Numbered from the stretch's first letter, positions 12,194-23,760 are shown. The stretch: DNA of 64,000 nt from Plectrocnemia conspersa (GCA_009617715.1 VTFK01000164.1:186001-250000); one strand, 5' to 3'. Notes: a model not told the origin generated them from the sequence alone. A program made the numbers and translations.

Positions 12194-12199
12194 TTTCAA

Positions 12200-13780
12200 A
12201 CAAAACAAATATTGTTTATAAGTTTAATATAAACATAATAAATCGCATCTTATATATATAAATTATATACTAAAATATGTTTATAAAATGTATATCTAAT
12301 TTTTGCTTATTATATTATATTAATAATATACGTAATAATTAAACATTTTTTCTTGAGCTTAAAACACATAATAGAATATGTTTTATTAAAAACCCGACTT
12401 TTTTACATGAGGTAATAAAAATACTACGTATTATATTTATGTTTTTTGCAAAACTCTTGTATTTTTATATACAAATCTCTAGAGATGCGTCGACATGTAA
12501 CCTGGAAAGTCACTTCTTTAAACTGCTGTTACGTATATTACAAAAAAATATTCATTCACAAATATATATAAACTTGCAATTTATTTTCAGCCGCATTATT
12601 ATTTTTGTAACAAAAAATATTATAGTGAAACATTTAATGATTTTATTTTTGGAAATTTAAAATGCGTTTTATTTTTCAAAAAATCGTTTTTGCTATCATA
12701 GTATCGTAGAGTCCAAATCTCATTTAAAATTCACTACTATTTTACTATATTAATAATTGCAATATATTATTTATGTTTATATATAATTTTAAAAAGTGTT
12801 ACGGTCAATGCGTTGGCGTTAAATGTTAAAATGTTAGCAAATAAGCATATAGGCCGGGGGTAAAAAACTCTGTACGCCGGATATTTAAAGTTCTCTTGCC
12901 TTAACCTATAAAAACGTGCCTTTTATGCATGTATGTTAATATTTTTATAACGCAATATCGTGTATGTTCTTTGTACGAGACATTTATGTTTTCCTGTATC
13001 CTGAATTTCACAAAATATATAACACAAAAAATTCATTTTCATATTATTTTTTACTTTTGCTATAATCAGACGTGTCTGGCAGCGTCCAGAATTTTAAACA
13101 CTGGAATTTATTATGATACCTTAAAACCGCAACGTTCACGTTACAAAAATATATTTTCTTTGTTCAGCTGAATGCACGTCGCTGAGATTAATTGCACAAA
13201 CGTTCTACGTACAACCTATACATAAAAAAATCTTTTGTAGCATACATTTTTTTAAGTATTTAGTTCTCGTTTGGGTTAAATATTCAGTGAGTTCCAAACA
13301 TGAGTTATTGTTCAGATTTTTTCATACGATGCACCATTAGCTTGATTAAAGGACTGATTGCAGATCTCGTATCACTCGCTACATCGGATATCAGATGTTT
13401 TTAGTTTACATGAGTTATATTTAAATAATAAAATTAGTTATAATTGCAGAAATGTTGATATGAATAAACATTTTTTTGCTTGTTCTTAGCTTATACGATG
13501 TGAATTTGATTTGTGATTATATGATACATAATATTATTAGTACAACGACTTTTAATATAAAATATATTAGTCCGCATTCAATTATTTATGCACAATGGAT
13601 GAAATATAAAAAAATCTTTACATTTCGAAGCGATTTTCTCATTTCCAACCCAAGTTCCTTTCTATTTAATAACCAAAACGTCGTACGGTTGAACGATATA
13701 TTAAATAAAATTTGATATGTCCGATGCCATTATATGATACAAAGCGGAAATCGGATAATAATAATGTTTCTTCGAAATAC
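12200..13780. other. AT-rich intergenic DNA, nothing recognised
   Basis: The open frames at 12439, 12929 and 13476 (+) are AT-driven, with no splice sites, no codon bias and no familiar motif. A short GC-richer patch at 12840-12900 (AAGCATATAGGCCGGGGG) is not extended enough to interpret. Confidence 0.55.
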
Positions 13781-13789
13781 GAAAATGTA

Positions 13790-14030
13790 CTCTGGGAATA
13801 CGGTTATTGAAAACTAATCTCGACCGAGCCGAAAACCGCAAGGAACCATTCCGTTCACGTTTTGACACCTTTAGTCAATATGGGTTTCTTCTTCCTTTTC
13901 CTGCTTCTCCTTCTTTTGCTTTAGAATCCCTCTGGTGAAAAAGGAAAATAACTGTCACAGATTCTTGAACCTCTTGCGTTTTTATTCGAAACACGCGCGG
14001 TTTCAAAATAGTGGCGGTGACCCAAAAAGA
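13790..14030. other. GC-richer island
   Basis: This block contains CTCGACCGAGCCGAAAACCG, a pyrimidine tract (CTTCCTTTTCCTGCTTCTCC) and CACGCGCGGTTTC, against AT-rich flanks on both sides. There is no open frame. It is one of the recurrent islands in this window and is best treated as candidate conserved non-coding DNA. Confidence 0.35.
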
Positions 14031-15850
14031 TAAGACTCATCATATTTTTATGATGTTTCGTATGTGTGCAGATTTTTATATAAAATAAAGTGCGAAGTAT
14101 GATAGATCAATATGAAAAGTAGTCGTTAGCTAAAAATGACACCTCTAGATTATATTTATATTTTATCAAACCTGCGTGACTGAATTAATAATAAAAATAC
14201 AATTATATTTATTATAAATAACTTAATAATTTATTTATTTACGATAGTATTTTTATTATGATATATAAATACTAAGCATTTAATAAAAAAATATTATATA
14301 TATACAAATATTACGATCACATTTTATATATTTGTAAAAAGTTTCTAAATTTTTAATATAAAAAACTTTATAAAACTATTGTGCTATATATTAGATATAA
14401 TTTTTTTATTATTAAAAATTGTATAAAATAATATAAAAATCTGCGCAAATTTAAAGCACAGAAATTTTAAAAATATATTTAATGAATATAATTAATAGTT
14501 TCCCATAGGAATTTTAAGCTTTTAATAATAAACTGCGATAATTTATGTCAAACTTTTTCAATTTTAAGTAAAAATTATATTTAATTTTATGTAAAAGAAT
14601 TTTTTAAAAGGGTAACGAATTACCGTTTTAATATGTCTTAATTATATTGATTATATACAAATAATTAAATTTAATATATTATTTATACAATAGATTCCAG
14701 TTAAAAAATATTATGTATGGCAAAGCTCGCAATAATTAAGTATGTAAATAATTTTTTTTTTATTTAAATTTTTATAATATTTTAATATCTATCACAGAAA
14801 ATTTTTGCCTTTCTTTTTTGCGTTTTTTTATTTTTAATGTAGCCAGTAAAAATTTTTTTTATTTTCACACGTTTTATATTTCTTTACTTTTTTAATGTAG
14901 TAACAAATTTATTATTTTTTTTAAAGTCGCCATTCTCATTACTTTTTTTAATTTTTATTTAATATGCGTAAGCCCAATGCGTTATAACTCGGTAAATCTG
15001 TGCCAACTGAGTATGTTATTCAGATATAATAAATTCAAGATAACTCTATTATGTTTAATAATCAAGGAGCAAATACATTTTAGGTATGTATTCTATACTT
15101 ATAAATAAAATAAAATTATGTTTTTATAAGCTTTTAATGTACACTGAATTGTTTCATTGTGGCACATGTGTTATTATATTATACATAAAAATGAAAGGTA
15201 TTTATCATTAAAATTTCTGTTTCTTCTATAGATAAAAATCAAGATTTTTCCGAAAGATAAAATTAAACTTTGTTCCTTGGCAGTTAGTTATTGCTCTTAA
15301 TGTATTTAAACTGGTTTCATTGTATAAGTTATACTTTTATTTTATATACAGTCCGGTACTTTGCGGTACGTTTAACGTTACACTGCACAAAATCAAAAGT
15401 TTAATAACGCTTCAAAGAATTTGTAAACATTGAAATATTCCACCGTAAAGTCCACTGAGTTACGACTTTTAGTCGTTTTCCTTGAAAACTATTTACCCAT
15501 ACAAAAACAGTCCTTTAGCTATTCTTTAATGGTACTTTAATATAAAATAATACGTCAAAGTAAACAATAAACACAATATAATTTTAATTTAATTATAATA
15601 AAATAAAAAATATTTTAAAAGCAGTGTTTTATTATCAAATGTGTGAAATAATAAGATAATATTAACTTTTTTATTTTCAAGTGTTTTTAACAGTAAAAGT
15701 AAAAGATTATTTTACACTATATTTAAATTCACAATATAATATAATGGCATTTTTATTGTTTATATGTTTTTTTCAAGTTAAAGTTTGTTGCTTTTTAATT
15801 TTTGTTTAACAATAAAACTCGTTAATATTTTTTATATATTAGTTATACAT
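14031..15850. other. AT-rich intergenic DNA with a worn repeat fragment
   Basis: No gene is seen. The tract 14966-15010 read on the minus strand (CAGATTTACCGAG..ACGCATTGGGCT) resembles 10004-10042 on the plus strand (CAGATTTACCCG..ACGCATTGGGCT), so both are copies of one dispersed element. The rest is homopolymer-rich A/T. Confidence 0.5.
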
Positions 15851-15859
15851 ATATGTGCG

Positions 15860-16290
15860 TCCGTGGGCTTCATGCGTCTTTGAAGCGGGCTTAGCTCTGG
15901 ATTCCGGACGTCTGGGATGCGAAGAGAGAAGCGGCGGATTCTGCAGTTTTAGATAATCAAAAGTTGCTTAACTTAAAATGAGTTACAGTTGAAGAGCTCT
16001 TGAAATTCTGATGGTTTGAACTCTGAAGTGGATGTTTAAGTGCAAATGTCAGAGTCTATGTTTCACTTAATAAGAGATTTTATTTTCGGTGGAATTACAA
16101 AAATTGTTTTTGGTCGCTTGAGTAGATTGTAGTCCCAAATGCATAAATATATTTTTTATGTAATTTTCGACGGATTCATTTCGAATACTTTTACTTTGTC
16201 TGCAAAAAGGTTTTCTCACGGTGGTGTCCCATTTTAATACCATATTTTTTTGTCGTATAATATATTGCAAAACTGTCTTTGTCACCAGTG
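15860..16290 (+). repeat. dispersed repeat family A, plus orientation
   Basis: The left part carries GGATGCGAAGAGAGAAGCGG (also at about 5377). The right part carries TTCTCACGGTGGTGTCC at about 16213, whose reverse complement recurs at 21121, 25025, 25925, 26197 (one mismatch) and 38911. The spacing of the two blocks resembles that at 5342-5990. The minus-strand open frame 16067-16285 spans the hallmark but changes frame between copies, so it is probably not a protein gene. Confidence 0.6.
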
Positions 16291-16739
16291 TTTACAATTT
16301 AATAAAACTATATTTAGATTTTCATGGCTGTAATTTTGCCTGGTAGCTTTTAAACTGTTCTACCGATTTAATTCGTATAAATGGGAGGAGGTATCAAATT
16401 TTAAATTGAAGGTGGTTCAATTGATGAACCCGACAAATTAATAAATAGTATACGACTAAATTATGTAAGTCCTAAAATTACGATTGGCAGTCCTACAAAT
16501 ATATAATATAAATGTATAATGTTTTTTTCTTGAAAAATCCATAACACAAACACTTGCTTTAATGAAGCAGTTAAATTAAAATGCAAAAGTTTAACTGTTT
16601 AAATTAAATTAAAATAACAATGAAACGGGTTTTTTATATCTTAAGTTTTTTTGTACAATGAGTTTTTAATATACACTTTAAAACAATCTGAATTAGTTTA
16701 ATTAACTTTATAAGTAAAATAAAACAGTCGTATATCAAC
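16291..16739. other. AT-rich DNA, nothing recognised
   Basis: No open frame, repeat relative or RNA signature is visible. Confidence 0.5.
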
Positions 16740-17000
16740 AAATCTCTATATAGTCGATTGGTTCGAAAACGAGCAAATTAGCAGGCGAAGGCTCGTTGTA
16801 ACGCGTTGACCTCGTGTAAGGTCACCTGTAGTAAGGTGTGATTTATGTTTTCGGCCAATTTCAACGAAAGGTGCCTCTAACGCGTCTGAGAATCGAAGTT
16901 TTACGCTTTATGATCGGCCGGTGTGAATAAGTGCCATTGTAATTTCGAAATTTACGACCCCGAAACTTTCGCAGGCGATACGCTAATGCATTGTTTAATT
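16740..17000. other. GC-richer island
   Basis: The block runs from CGATTGGTTCGAAAACGAG to TTCGCAGGCGATACGC and includes GTAACGCGTTGACCTCGTG and GATCGGCCGGTGTG. There is no coding frame. Its base composition contrasts sharply with both flanks, which is unusual for neutral sequence here. Confidence 0.35.
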
Positions 17001-17431
17001 AAAAAACGAAAATAGTGATAAATTCTAGAGCCTTCAAACATCGCTGTGTCTTTTAGTCGTACACTTTTTTTCCTCCACATAGTGCTACGTTATTTTATGT
17101 CAACACACACAAAATAAAATATACACAGACTACTCATAAAGAGGCGAGTGTATATATAATACTATCGCAAAAAACAAGCGTATCGTATTCGCGTATGATA
17201 TATTATCAAACAATGAGACATTTTGTCGCAGAATATCAAAAAGGCTCTCTATTTTTGGATATCTTACAAGTGTTTGGTTTTGTGATATGTGTAAAATATT
17301 CATGTTTAAAAACCATCTGTGACAGAACGATTAAAATATGTAGATTCATGTCTTTGAATTTATATCCTAATATCAGCTGCTGATTCTAATTATAATTTAC
17401 GAAAAAATGTTTCACATATATGTCAAAATTC

Positions 17432-17568
17432 TGCTTGGCGGACAAATCTGATCGTGTGTGGTGAGAAAAGACATAGATTTGTCTGATCCGTTCGTTTTGA
17501 GTACGGTCAACGGACAAACAAATCTATGTCTTTTCTCACCACACACGATCGGATTTATCCGCCAGGCA
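17432..17568. repeat. long near-perfect hairpin (about 60-bp arms, 16-nt loop)
   Basis: The left arm 17432-17492 pairs with 17509-17568. The core 17450-17482 is the exact reverse complement of 17518-17550 (33 bp), containing GTGTGGTGAGAAAAGACATA. The outer parts (GGCGGACAAATCTG against GGCGGATAAATCCG) and the loop-proximal parts pair with a few mismatches and one bulge. The loop is about CGTTTTGAGTACGGTC. No other copy was noticed in the window, and there is no transposon-like target duplication. Possible roles are a primary microRNA or hairpin-RNA precursor, or a recent inverted duplication. The open frames crossing it on both strands are a by-product of the symmetry. Confidence 0.8.
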
Positions 17569-17809
17569 CCCGCGACGAGCAGATCCGTCGGACGTGCCCG
17601 TGCGTTTAAGGTCAGCTTGCCATACACGCGCGGGTACAACTTTTATTTCAGTATAATTAAAACTACGGCACATAAATGACAATGAAAAAAAAAAAAAAAA
17701 AACTTTTTATTATTTTAACAAAGTAAAAATTTGTTTGTTTTAAATAGCAACTCTTTTAAAACAGTATAGATTTTTTTTAAAACGTTTTTTTTTACTTATT
17801 ACTTTCAAA

Positions 17810-18830
17810 CAAAGGTAATTTAAAATTGTTTTGAGTATTTTTAAACAAGATGGCGAATCAGGCTAGCTAAGATATAGCAAGGTCTATTTTTAGAATAAGT
17901 TTTACACCAACATTAATAAAACTACGCCAATTTTCGTGTCCTTAAATTGCGTTTAGTTCTACATAAATGACAAAAAAAAAGTGTATAAAAAAACATTTTT
18001 TTTTAAATAAAAACACAAAATATATACTTGTTCATAATGATGGCACAACACTAAAAAAACAATTTTTATGTACTTCTAGCTGCATCACGTTGCCAAAACG
18101 TATTAAAATTATTTCCCACATTACTGGTATGGCCTTAACGGCTATGAAAGCGGCCAGTACCATTTTTCTACATCAATACATTTTAAAATGTAAACAAGTT
18201 AGCGAGCCAATGCTACTCAAAACAGTGAACACCCCATGAATAACTCTCTGCAACGAATCTTCTTAAAAGTGGGATTATAAAAATTAGTAACAAGAATTAC
18301 CTTAAATAAATCTGTCAAACGCACGCTCGATATCGCTCGCTCATACCTATTTATAAACGTATTTATGTAGCAAAACGCTATTAGCCACTTTCAGAGCCGT
18401 TAGGGTCAAACCAGCAATATTTAAAATAACCATTTGTTTTTGAAAGTGGTGCCGTCATTTTTAACAAGTATCAACATATTCATTTTTAAACCTATTTTTC
18501 AAACAAAACAAGATTTTGTATTGTTTTGAATAGCTACGATGACAAATCATGCTCACAAATTATATGAATTATGTTAAGAACAAGTTACATGTCAGTTTGC
18601 TTAATACTATGGCAGTTATCGTGTTCTCAATCACCTACATAAATTAGAAAAAAATGTAAAAAAAAATTACCTAATTTTTTTCTAGAATCAAAAGATTCTT
18701 AAGTTCTTAAATAGCTGCCATGTTTTAACAAGAATAAATCAGGTTGGCTAAAGAACTTAAAAGAGATTTTTACAAGGTATATTTTTAGAAAAAAAATTAT
18801 ATCAGGAGAGAATCTCTGGCGTGTTTATAG
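17810..18830 (+). repeat. family C repeat, three divergent modules
   Basis: Modules at about 17830-17980, 18505-18660 and 18700-18800 share TTTTAAACAAGATGGCGAATCAGGCT-like starts (split by drift), GGTCTATTTTTAGAATAAG and GGCAGTTATCGTGTTCTCAA, matching 6226-6620. The plus-strand frame at 17967-18239 lies partly inside and shows no family resemblance. The GC-richer stretch at about 18300-18420 is separate from the modules. Confidence 0.6.
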
Positions 18831-19067
18831 ATAATCGATAACTAGCGCAAGCATACACTTAGTTTGTGAACTATAAAGCCTTACAACTGGTCAATCGGCG
18901 AGTACTGAATTATTTGTCAGCCGACCCAGAGAGACCTGCACTTGCACACTGACCCAGTCAGATGAGCATAAAGTTGCATTGAATGTTTGTTAATAAAATA
19001 GTGAAATTAAAATTAGCGTTAACGAAATATATCACCTGATATATTATAAATGCATATTAATAACGTA

Positions 19068-19068
<1 letters not shown>
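18831..19068. other. intergenic DNA, moderately GC-rich, no gene
   Basis: About 18880-18970 contains GTCAGCCGACCCAGAGAGAC and is less AT-rich than its neighbours, but has no open frame or repeat partner that I can see. Confidence 0.4.

Positions 19069-19152
<84 letters not shown>
19069..19152. repeat. (TA)n microsatellite, about 84 bp
   Basis: Uninterrupted alternating T and A for about 42 repeats. The open frame across it (poly Tyr-Ile) is an artefact. Confidence 0.97.
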
Positions 19153-19158
<6 letters not shown>

Positions 19159-19442
19159 CAAATACAAAAAAAAAATTACATCACCTCTTTATAGCTATAA
19201 CCAAATACATCTTCCAACCAAATATCTCATTGTGGAGCTGGATAATTCAAATCAGAATATGTTTTACCTGTGTCAGCTAGAAATATATTAAAATACTATC
19301 GGTCTAGCTTATTTTATCAAGTATTTTTATTCGTTTATTTACTGATTCAACAACAGTTCATTAATAGAAATAATTGATCAAATTGAAAGCTCAATGTTTG
19401 AAATGAAAATATGAACGTTTACAAACAGTCGGAGAATATCAG

Positions 19443-19496
19443 ATGGCTAGCCGCTGGCTGTTGACATTATTATGTGCTCGCAAGTCGGGTGAATAC
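19443..19496 (+). CDS. possible first coding exon (18 codons, signal-like)
   Basis: An ATG at 19443 opens MASRWLLTLLCARKSGEY and ends in phase 0 at a strong donor (GAATAC/GTAAGTTG). The start of a secretory signal would look like this, with a short basic n-region and a W-L-L-T-L-L-C core. An AG immediately precedes the ATG, so it could also be an internal exon. I found no convincing partner exon within a few kb downstream; the phase-0 exon at 36189 is 17 kb away and is better explained by 34233. The DNA here is less AT-rich than its flanks. This is a weak call, resting on one splice site and composition. Confidence 0.25.
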
Positions 19497-19499
19497 GTA

Positions 19500-21085
19500 A
19501 GTTGAATTGTGTACATTTTCATGAACGTGTTTTGCGTTATAATGAAGCAGAAGATTCTTTATATTTCTCACATGGAGACCCGCTTTTGCTAGCTTCCTTC
19601 CTATTGTTGGAAACTCCAGCGAAATTTTGCTTCACCTTTCTTCCATTTTACTTTCAACGATGACTCCATAATTAACTCCATTCTAGTTCTCTAGAAAGTC
19701 CTCTAATGAAAAATAAAATTGCACATTTTTTACATCTGGTAGTTAACTGAACATAGTAACTTGACTAAATTAGCTGAGAATATAACATCAATCGATAAAT
19801 ATGTATATTATTTAATATATGAGCATATTGTTAAATAATAAGTTAAAATCAAAAGTATTAAAATCAAAGCGATTATATTTAATGAAATATTTTTATAATA
19901 ATTTAATAAAAAAAATACTTTCAAATAAATAATGTATCATATATATAATCAATATAAAAATAAAAATATATATTTGATTTTTTTATTAAAAAATCAATAG
20001 AATTTTTGACTTATATAGATATATAGTATATATGGTTCAAACAAGTTTATATGTAGTTTAAGAATTTTCTCTGAACGCAAAGCTTTATATATATCAGAAC
20101 TTTTTAATTGTAGTTAAATTATATATTATTCTAAACAGCTCACGTTTATTGTAAAAAGGTTTGTAATAGTTAAACAGAAACTTTTGTTAATATTTAAATT
20201 TATCGTTGTAGTTAAGAAACTACATATTGGACCAAATACAATATAAATTAATAAACTGTTTAGAAATGTTTAAAATATGTCTATACATACATACCAAAGC
20301 TTTTATATTAGTATAAATCTGTATTTAAATCTATGCTATTGTATTTTAACGAATTTAATATTTATATTTTAATATAAATTATTTTTTTACAAAATACGAC
20401 AAAAACATTTGATGCTTGTTTATTTTGTATGTAATATACCTGGTAATATATATTTTAACATAAAACATAAATTTTTTCAAGGTGTAATTTTTAATTGACT
20501 GGTTTTTTTTATTTGTTAATAAGTTTACATATTTTTTAGGTGTAATACATTTTTATAATATTCAAGTACTTAACTTAAGGTATTACTCTTTTAGTTTTTC
20601 TTAGTCTAGATTATTAGGATAATTATTTAGAGAAGCAATGTTCCCAAAAACCTCTTTTCACCCTAAATTCACCCCTTCGTACAGTATTACTTTAGCCATA
20701 CTATTTTTTTATACTAAATTTAATTTATTTCTAATTCTGAAAATAATATACATGTATAATAAAATTTACATCTATAGTAATAATTGAACTTTAAATTAAA
20801 ATACTCTTATTATTTTCTTATATTTTATTTAAAACCATTAATTTTTATTATCTCTCAAACAAATATTGCAATTTTTCAATCATACTTCTAAAGCTAGCAT
20901 GTCCATGTTTATATTTATCTAACTACTCTTTTTGCAACGTTATATTATCTGATTCATTAAACGTATACAATAATGTCACACAATATTTACAGTGAACCAA
21001 ATAAAAACATATTTCTTATTCTAAATAATATTTTTTAAATTTATTTAGTTACACACAAGCTCTGTGGCTTTCGCTTGCTCCACCG
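19500..21085. other. AT-rich intergenic DNA, nothing recognised
   Basis: This is a long run of low-complexity A/T sequence with dense stops in every frame. The stretch 19550-19700 is slightly richer in GC but not open. Confidence 0.55.
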
Positions 21086-21089
21086 ATAA

Positions 21090-21200
21090 AAATAAAAATA
21101 GCGTTTTTAAATGAAATAGGACACCACCGTGAGAAAAACTTTTACAGATTAAATCAAAGTATGTTTCAAAACCGGCACGATACGATATTATGGTATAAAT
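21090..21200 (-). repeat. family A fragment
   Basis: GGACACCACCGTGAGAAAAA at 21119 followed by ACTTTTACAGATTAAATCAAAGTA is the reverse complement of the 16190-16225 block. The similarity fades on both sides. Confidence 0.55.
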
Positions 21201-21854
21201 CTCAAGTTCTTTCTGATAAAAACAATGTCAAGCTTAAAATTGTATTGCTATGTCATTATCTGTCCACATATTCTGTAACATATTTTGAATATTAAAAATA
21301 ATTATCAACTCCACCGTCAAAATAATTAATTTAGGTCTATGTTTTATGGAACAATTTTAAAAATAGAAATCGATGGAAAATGAATTTTTATTTAAAAAAA
21401 CATACATTTCGCACAATTTTTTTAAATATTTTTAATATAATTATTAAGACTTTCTTATTACTAATATTTACTAGCACTGTTAAGTGAAGCATATTCCGTG
21501 GATTATTAGGATAAACATGTGTCTAAATGGCGATAAAAATATACAAATAATAGAAAAATATGTATGAAATAACAGCTTTTGTTGTCATTTCGCCAGCCAT
21601 CCCTATCATAAAATGGGTGCAATTATTTCTCAGCATTACTGAAAATTTCTAGATACCGTTAGATTTTGCCATGTTGCGTATATAGAAATACAAAAACCCG
21701 TTTGATTTTTTGCATAGGTAAGGTGGACCGATATTTTTGCCCTTTTGGACTAAAAGGGATAATCTTATTCTACTTTTATATTAAACCCTTACAATCAGCA
21801 TCATTTTACTTTACACTTTTGCGTTCAAGCAATATGGGCATCGTTGTTTTTATA
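21201..21854. other. AT-rich DNA, nothing recognised
   Basis: There is no coding or repeat signal except that the right part is the insertion site of the hAT MITE that begins at 21863. Confidence 0.45.
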
Positions 21855-22521
21855 GTTCTAAGTAGGGATTCCAATCCCGGGATCCCGGGATCCCGGACGA
21901 TTTTCAATACCCGATGAGTCCCGGGATTATAAAACATAATCCCGAATTTTTCGGATTGGTTGATTTATCAAGCACAATCGAATTATTATTGACAACATCG
22001 TTATATTTCGTGTACAAACTTGCGCGAGTTGCACGTGTCATCTGTGAATCTTTGAGGCTGTGAGTCTGAACGTGCTTTTTTTCAGCAGCAGGCTGCTTAG
22101 GAACCAAAATCAGATCAAGGCTAAATGATAAAACACTTGATGCTTTGATGTTACTTCGTGAGTTTTATTCAAAATAATGTTTTCAATTAATTGTGTATGA
22201 ATGTACATAATATGTACATACATTGTCAAAAGCTCATTTTTTTCTCAAATAAATATATAAGACCTTCCCTTTTTTTTTTTATTTTTATTATAATATTTTC
22301 TATTTTAAGTCCAAGACTAAAATTATACGTACTTTATACATTGTACGTTATAAAAAACAGATGTAAAAATATATTGTATTATTTATTTTAAATTATTTTA
22401 ATCGATAAAATAACATGAAAAATATCCCGGGACTGGTCCCGGGATCCCGGGATCGACTAATTGCAATACCGAAATCCCGGGATCAAAATTTTGGCCCGTG
22501 ATTGGAATCCCTAGTTCTAAG
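21855..22521. mobile_element. GC-ended hAT MITE with perfect 8-bp target duplication
   Basis: The element spans 21863-22513 (651 bp) and is bounded by GTTCTAAG at 21855-21862 and 22514-22521. Its termini are inverted (TAGGGATTCCAATCCCGG... and ...GGAATCCCTA), and each end carries a run of CCCGGGATCCCGGGAT palindromes. The 8-bp duplication and the TAGGG-type ends fit the hAT superfamily. The interior is AT-rich and encodes no transposase, so it is non-autonomous. The perfect duplication points to a fairly recent insertion. The open frames at 21904 (-) and 22191 (+) lie inside and are not genes. Confidence 0.9.
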
Positions 22522-22559
22522 CTATGGGGATTTAATAACAACAAATAAAATGTTTAGAT

Positions 22560-22667
22560 TCTAAAAATCAATAAAAAAATATTTTCTGTATAACCAGTAT
22601 TTAATTTTATAATACCGGTAGGACAATTTTTGTCACAATACCGATATTACTGGTTTTACAATCCCTA
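22560..22667 (+). mobile_element. solo right end of a second hAT-like element
   Basis: ATACCGGTAGGACAATTTTTGT and ATACCGATATTACTGGTTTT lead to the terminus TACAATCCCTA, ending at 22667. This mirrors the left end at 9861. No matching left end with the same flanking octamer lies nearby, so this copy looks truncated. The MITE at 21863 inserted close to it. Confidence 0.5.
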
Positions 22668-22859
22668 ATTCAAATATATGTATACTAAATTTTTTACATT
22701 AAATGTTCTATATATTTTTTTCTGATTTTTTTAATGATATCCAGATAATAATAAAACAACTTTTCATCTCTCGAATGTAAAACTAGTTTTGAGAGTTGTT
22801 TTTTAAATAATACAAACTTTGATAATTACAAAAACAGAGTTATTCTAGAGTCTCAAGTG

Positions 22860-23165
22860 TTATATTACGTAACATGAAATAGCAATACGTTTTTTGCTTG
22901 CACACAAAACATATGTTTGCGGCAACGCCAATTTTAACAGTTGGTTGGATCCTTTTTCGTCTACGACTGCTGTAATAATGAAAAGCTCATAGAGGAGAGC
23001 TTTCCAATGCGGTGTGGGTCGACGGGGGCACATACTGCATAAATGATTTACGACCAGTTTTTGTACACCAGTAATGGAAGTTCGCTGTATTTGTTTGCTA
23101 AGAGAAACAACGTACTCAATACATTCGTTCAGAGATATCATACACTGATCTGCAATGTCTTTCAA
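22860..23165 (-). CDS. candidate terminal exon or gene fragment, unknown protein
   Basis: On the minus strand a good acceptor (TGTTTTATTTGCAG) leads in phase 0 into 101 open codons ending at TAA. The frame is not low-complexity: it contains ADQCMISLNECIEYVV, a QKLVVNHLCSMCPRRPTPHW stretch and ELFIITAVVDEKGSNQLLKL. The mixture of helical hydrophobic and polar residues with several Cys resembles ordinary protein. I do not recognise the family. The upstream sequence gives no convincing partner exon (a GTAAGT only 35 nt before the exon is too close to form an intron), and no AATAAA follows nearby. It may be a single-exon relic of a gene or of a transposon. The plus-strand frame at 23043 is its shadow. 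Confidence 0.4.
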   Translation of the reverse strand: MKDIADQCMISLNECIEYVVSLSKQIQRTSITGVQKLVVNHLCSMCPRRPTPHWKALLYELFIITAVVDEKGSNQLLKLALPQTYVLCASKKRIAISCYVI

Positions 23166-23389
23166 CTGCAAATAAAACACAGTAATGCACTATTACTTAC
23201 AAGACAAAGATGCAACGTCTTCTATCTAGAGTTGATGATATTTAATACCATATCAACAATCAGAGAAATATTTATAAATTAAAGTGATGAGGAGGAGCAA
23301 AGAAATAAACAAGTTATTTAAGAAAATAATATTTGCATCACTTTGAATTGTCCGTAATTCTAATCGTTCTTTGTCCTTCGAAGCGCTTT

Positions 23390-23760
23390 CGAGTAAGTCT
23401 TGGAAAAAGCTCAAAAACTAATTATGCCCCCATCCAAAGTTTCGTTTCTCCGCTCCACCGTTTCGCGCTTTCGCATGGCCTTTGAATAAAATCCGTTGTG
23501 ATATTGCCATTTTGTGTCCCGAATTGAATACTCCGGGGCCGGGAAGTTTTCCGGACGGATCAACTTTCCCATCCGAATCCCGAGGAAATCGAGACCGGGA
23601 AACGGCTGCGTCTCTATTTTCGCACAAACCCCCGAACGGACCATTAAGGAGCGAATAAATACGCTTCGAGAGCTTCCAAAGCTGGAAAATATAATTTTTC
23701 CGAAGGCTTTCGCGCTTAGTCACGTTCTCTAGAGGCGATTACCGGAAAATCTGGCGCGCT
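23390..23760. other. strong GC-rich island
   Basis: This is one of the most GC-rich stretches of the window, with ACTCCGGGGCCGGGAAG, TTTTCCGGACGGATC and GAGACCGGGAAACGGCTGC. Three overlapping frames are open (23411 -, 23418 -, 23514 +) simply because stops are rarer in GC-rich DNA. None has a splice site or familiar motif. Candidate regulatory or conserved non-coding element. Confidence 0.45.

Noticed and set aside
17412..17679. Open frames on both strands across the 17.4-17.7 kb hairpin
   Set aside because: They follow from GC-richer, self-complementary sequence; no start context, splice site or motif.
19050..19280. Poly Tyr-Ile open frame
   Set aside because: It is produced entirely by the (TA)n microsatellite.
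9861..22667. One large hAT element spanning both TAGGGATTG ends
   Set aside because: The flanking octamers (ATAATTAT and ATTCAAAT) do not match, and unrelated genes and repeats lie between; they are ends of different copies.
23179..23225. Upstream exon joined to the 22860-23165 exon through GTAAGT at about 23200
   Set aside because: The implied intron would be only 35 nt, too short for normal splicing, and the upstream frame contains a stop just before the junction.
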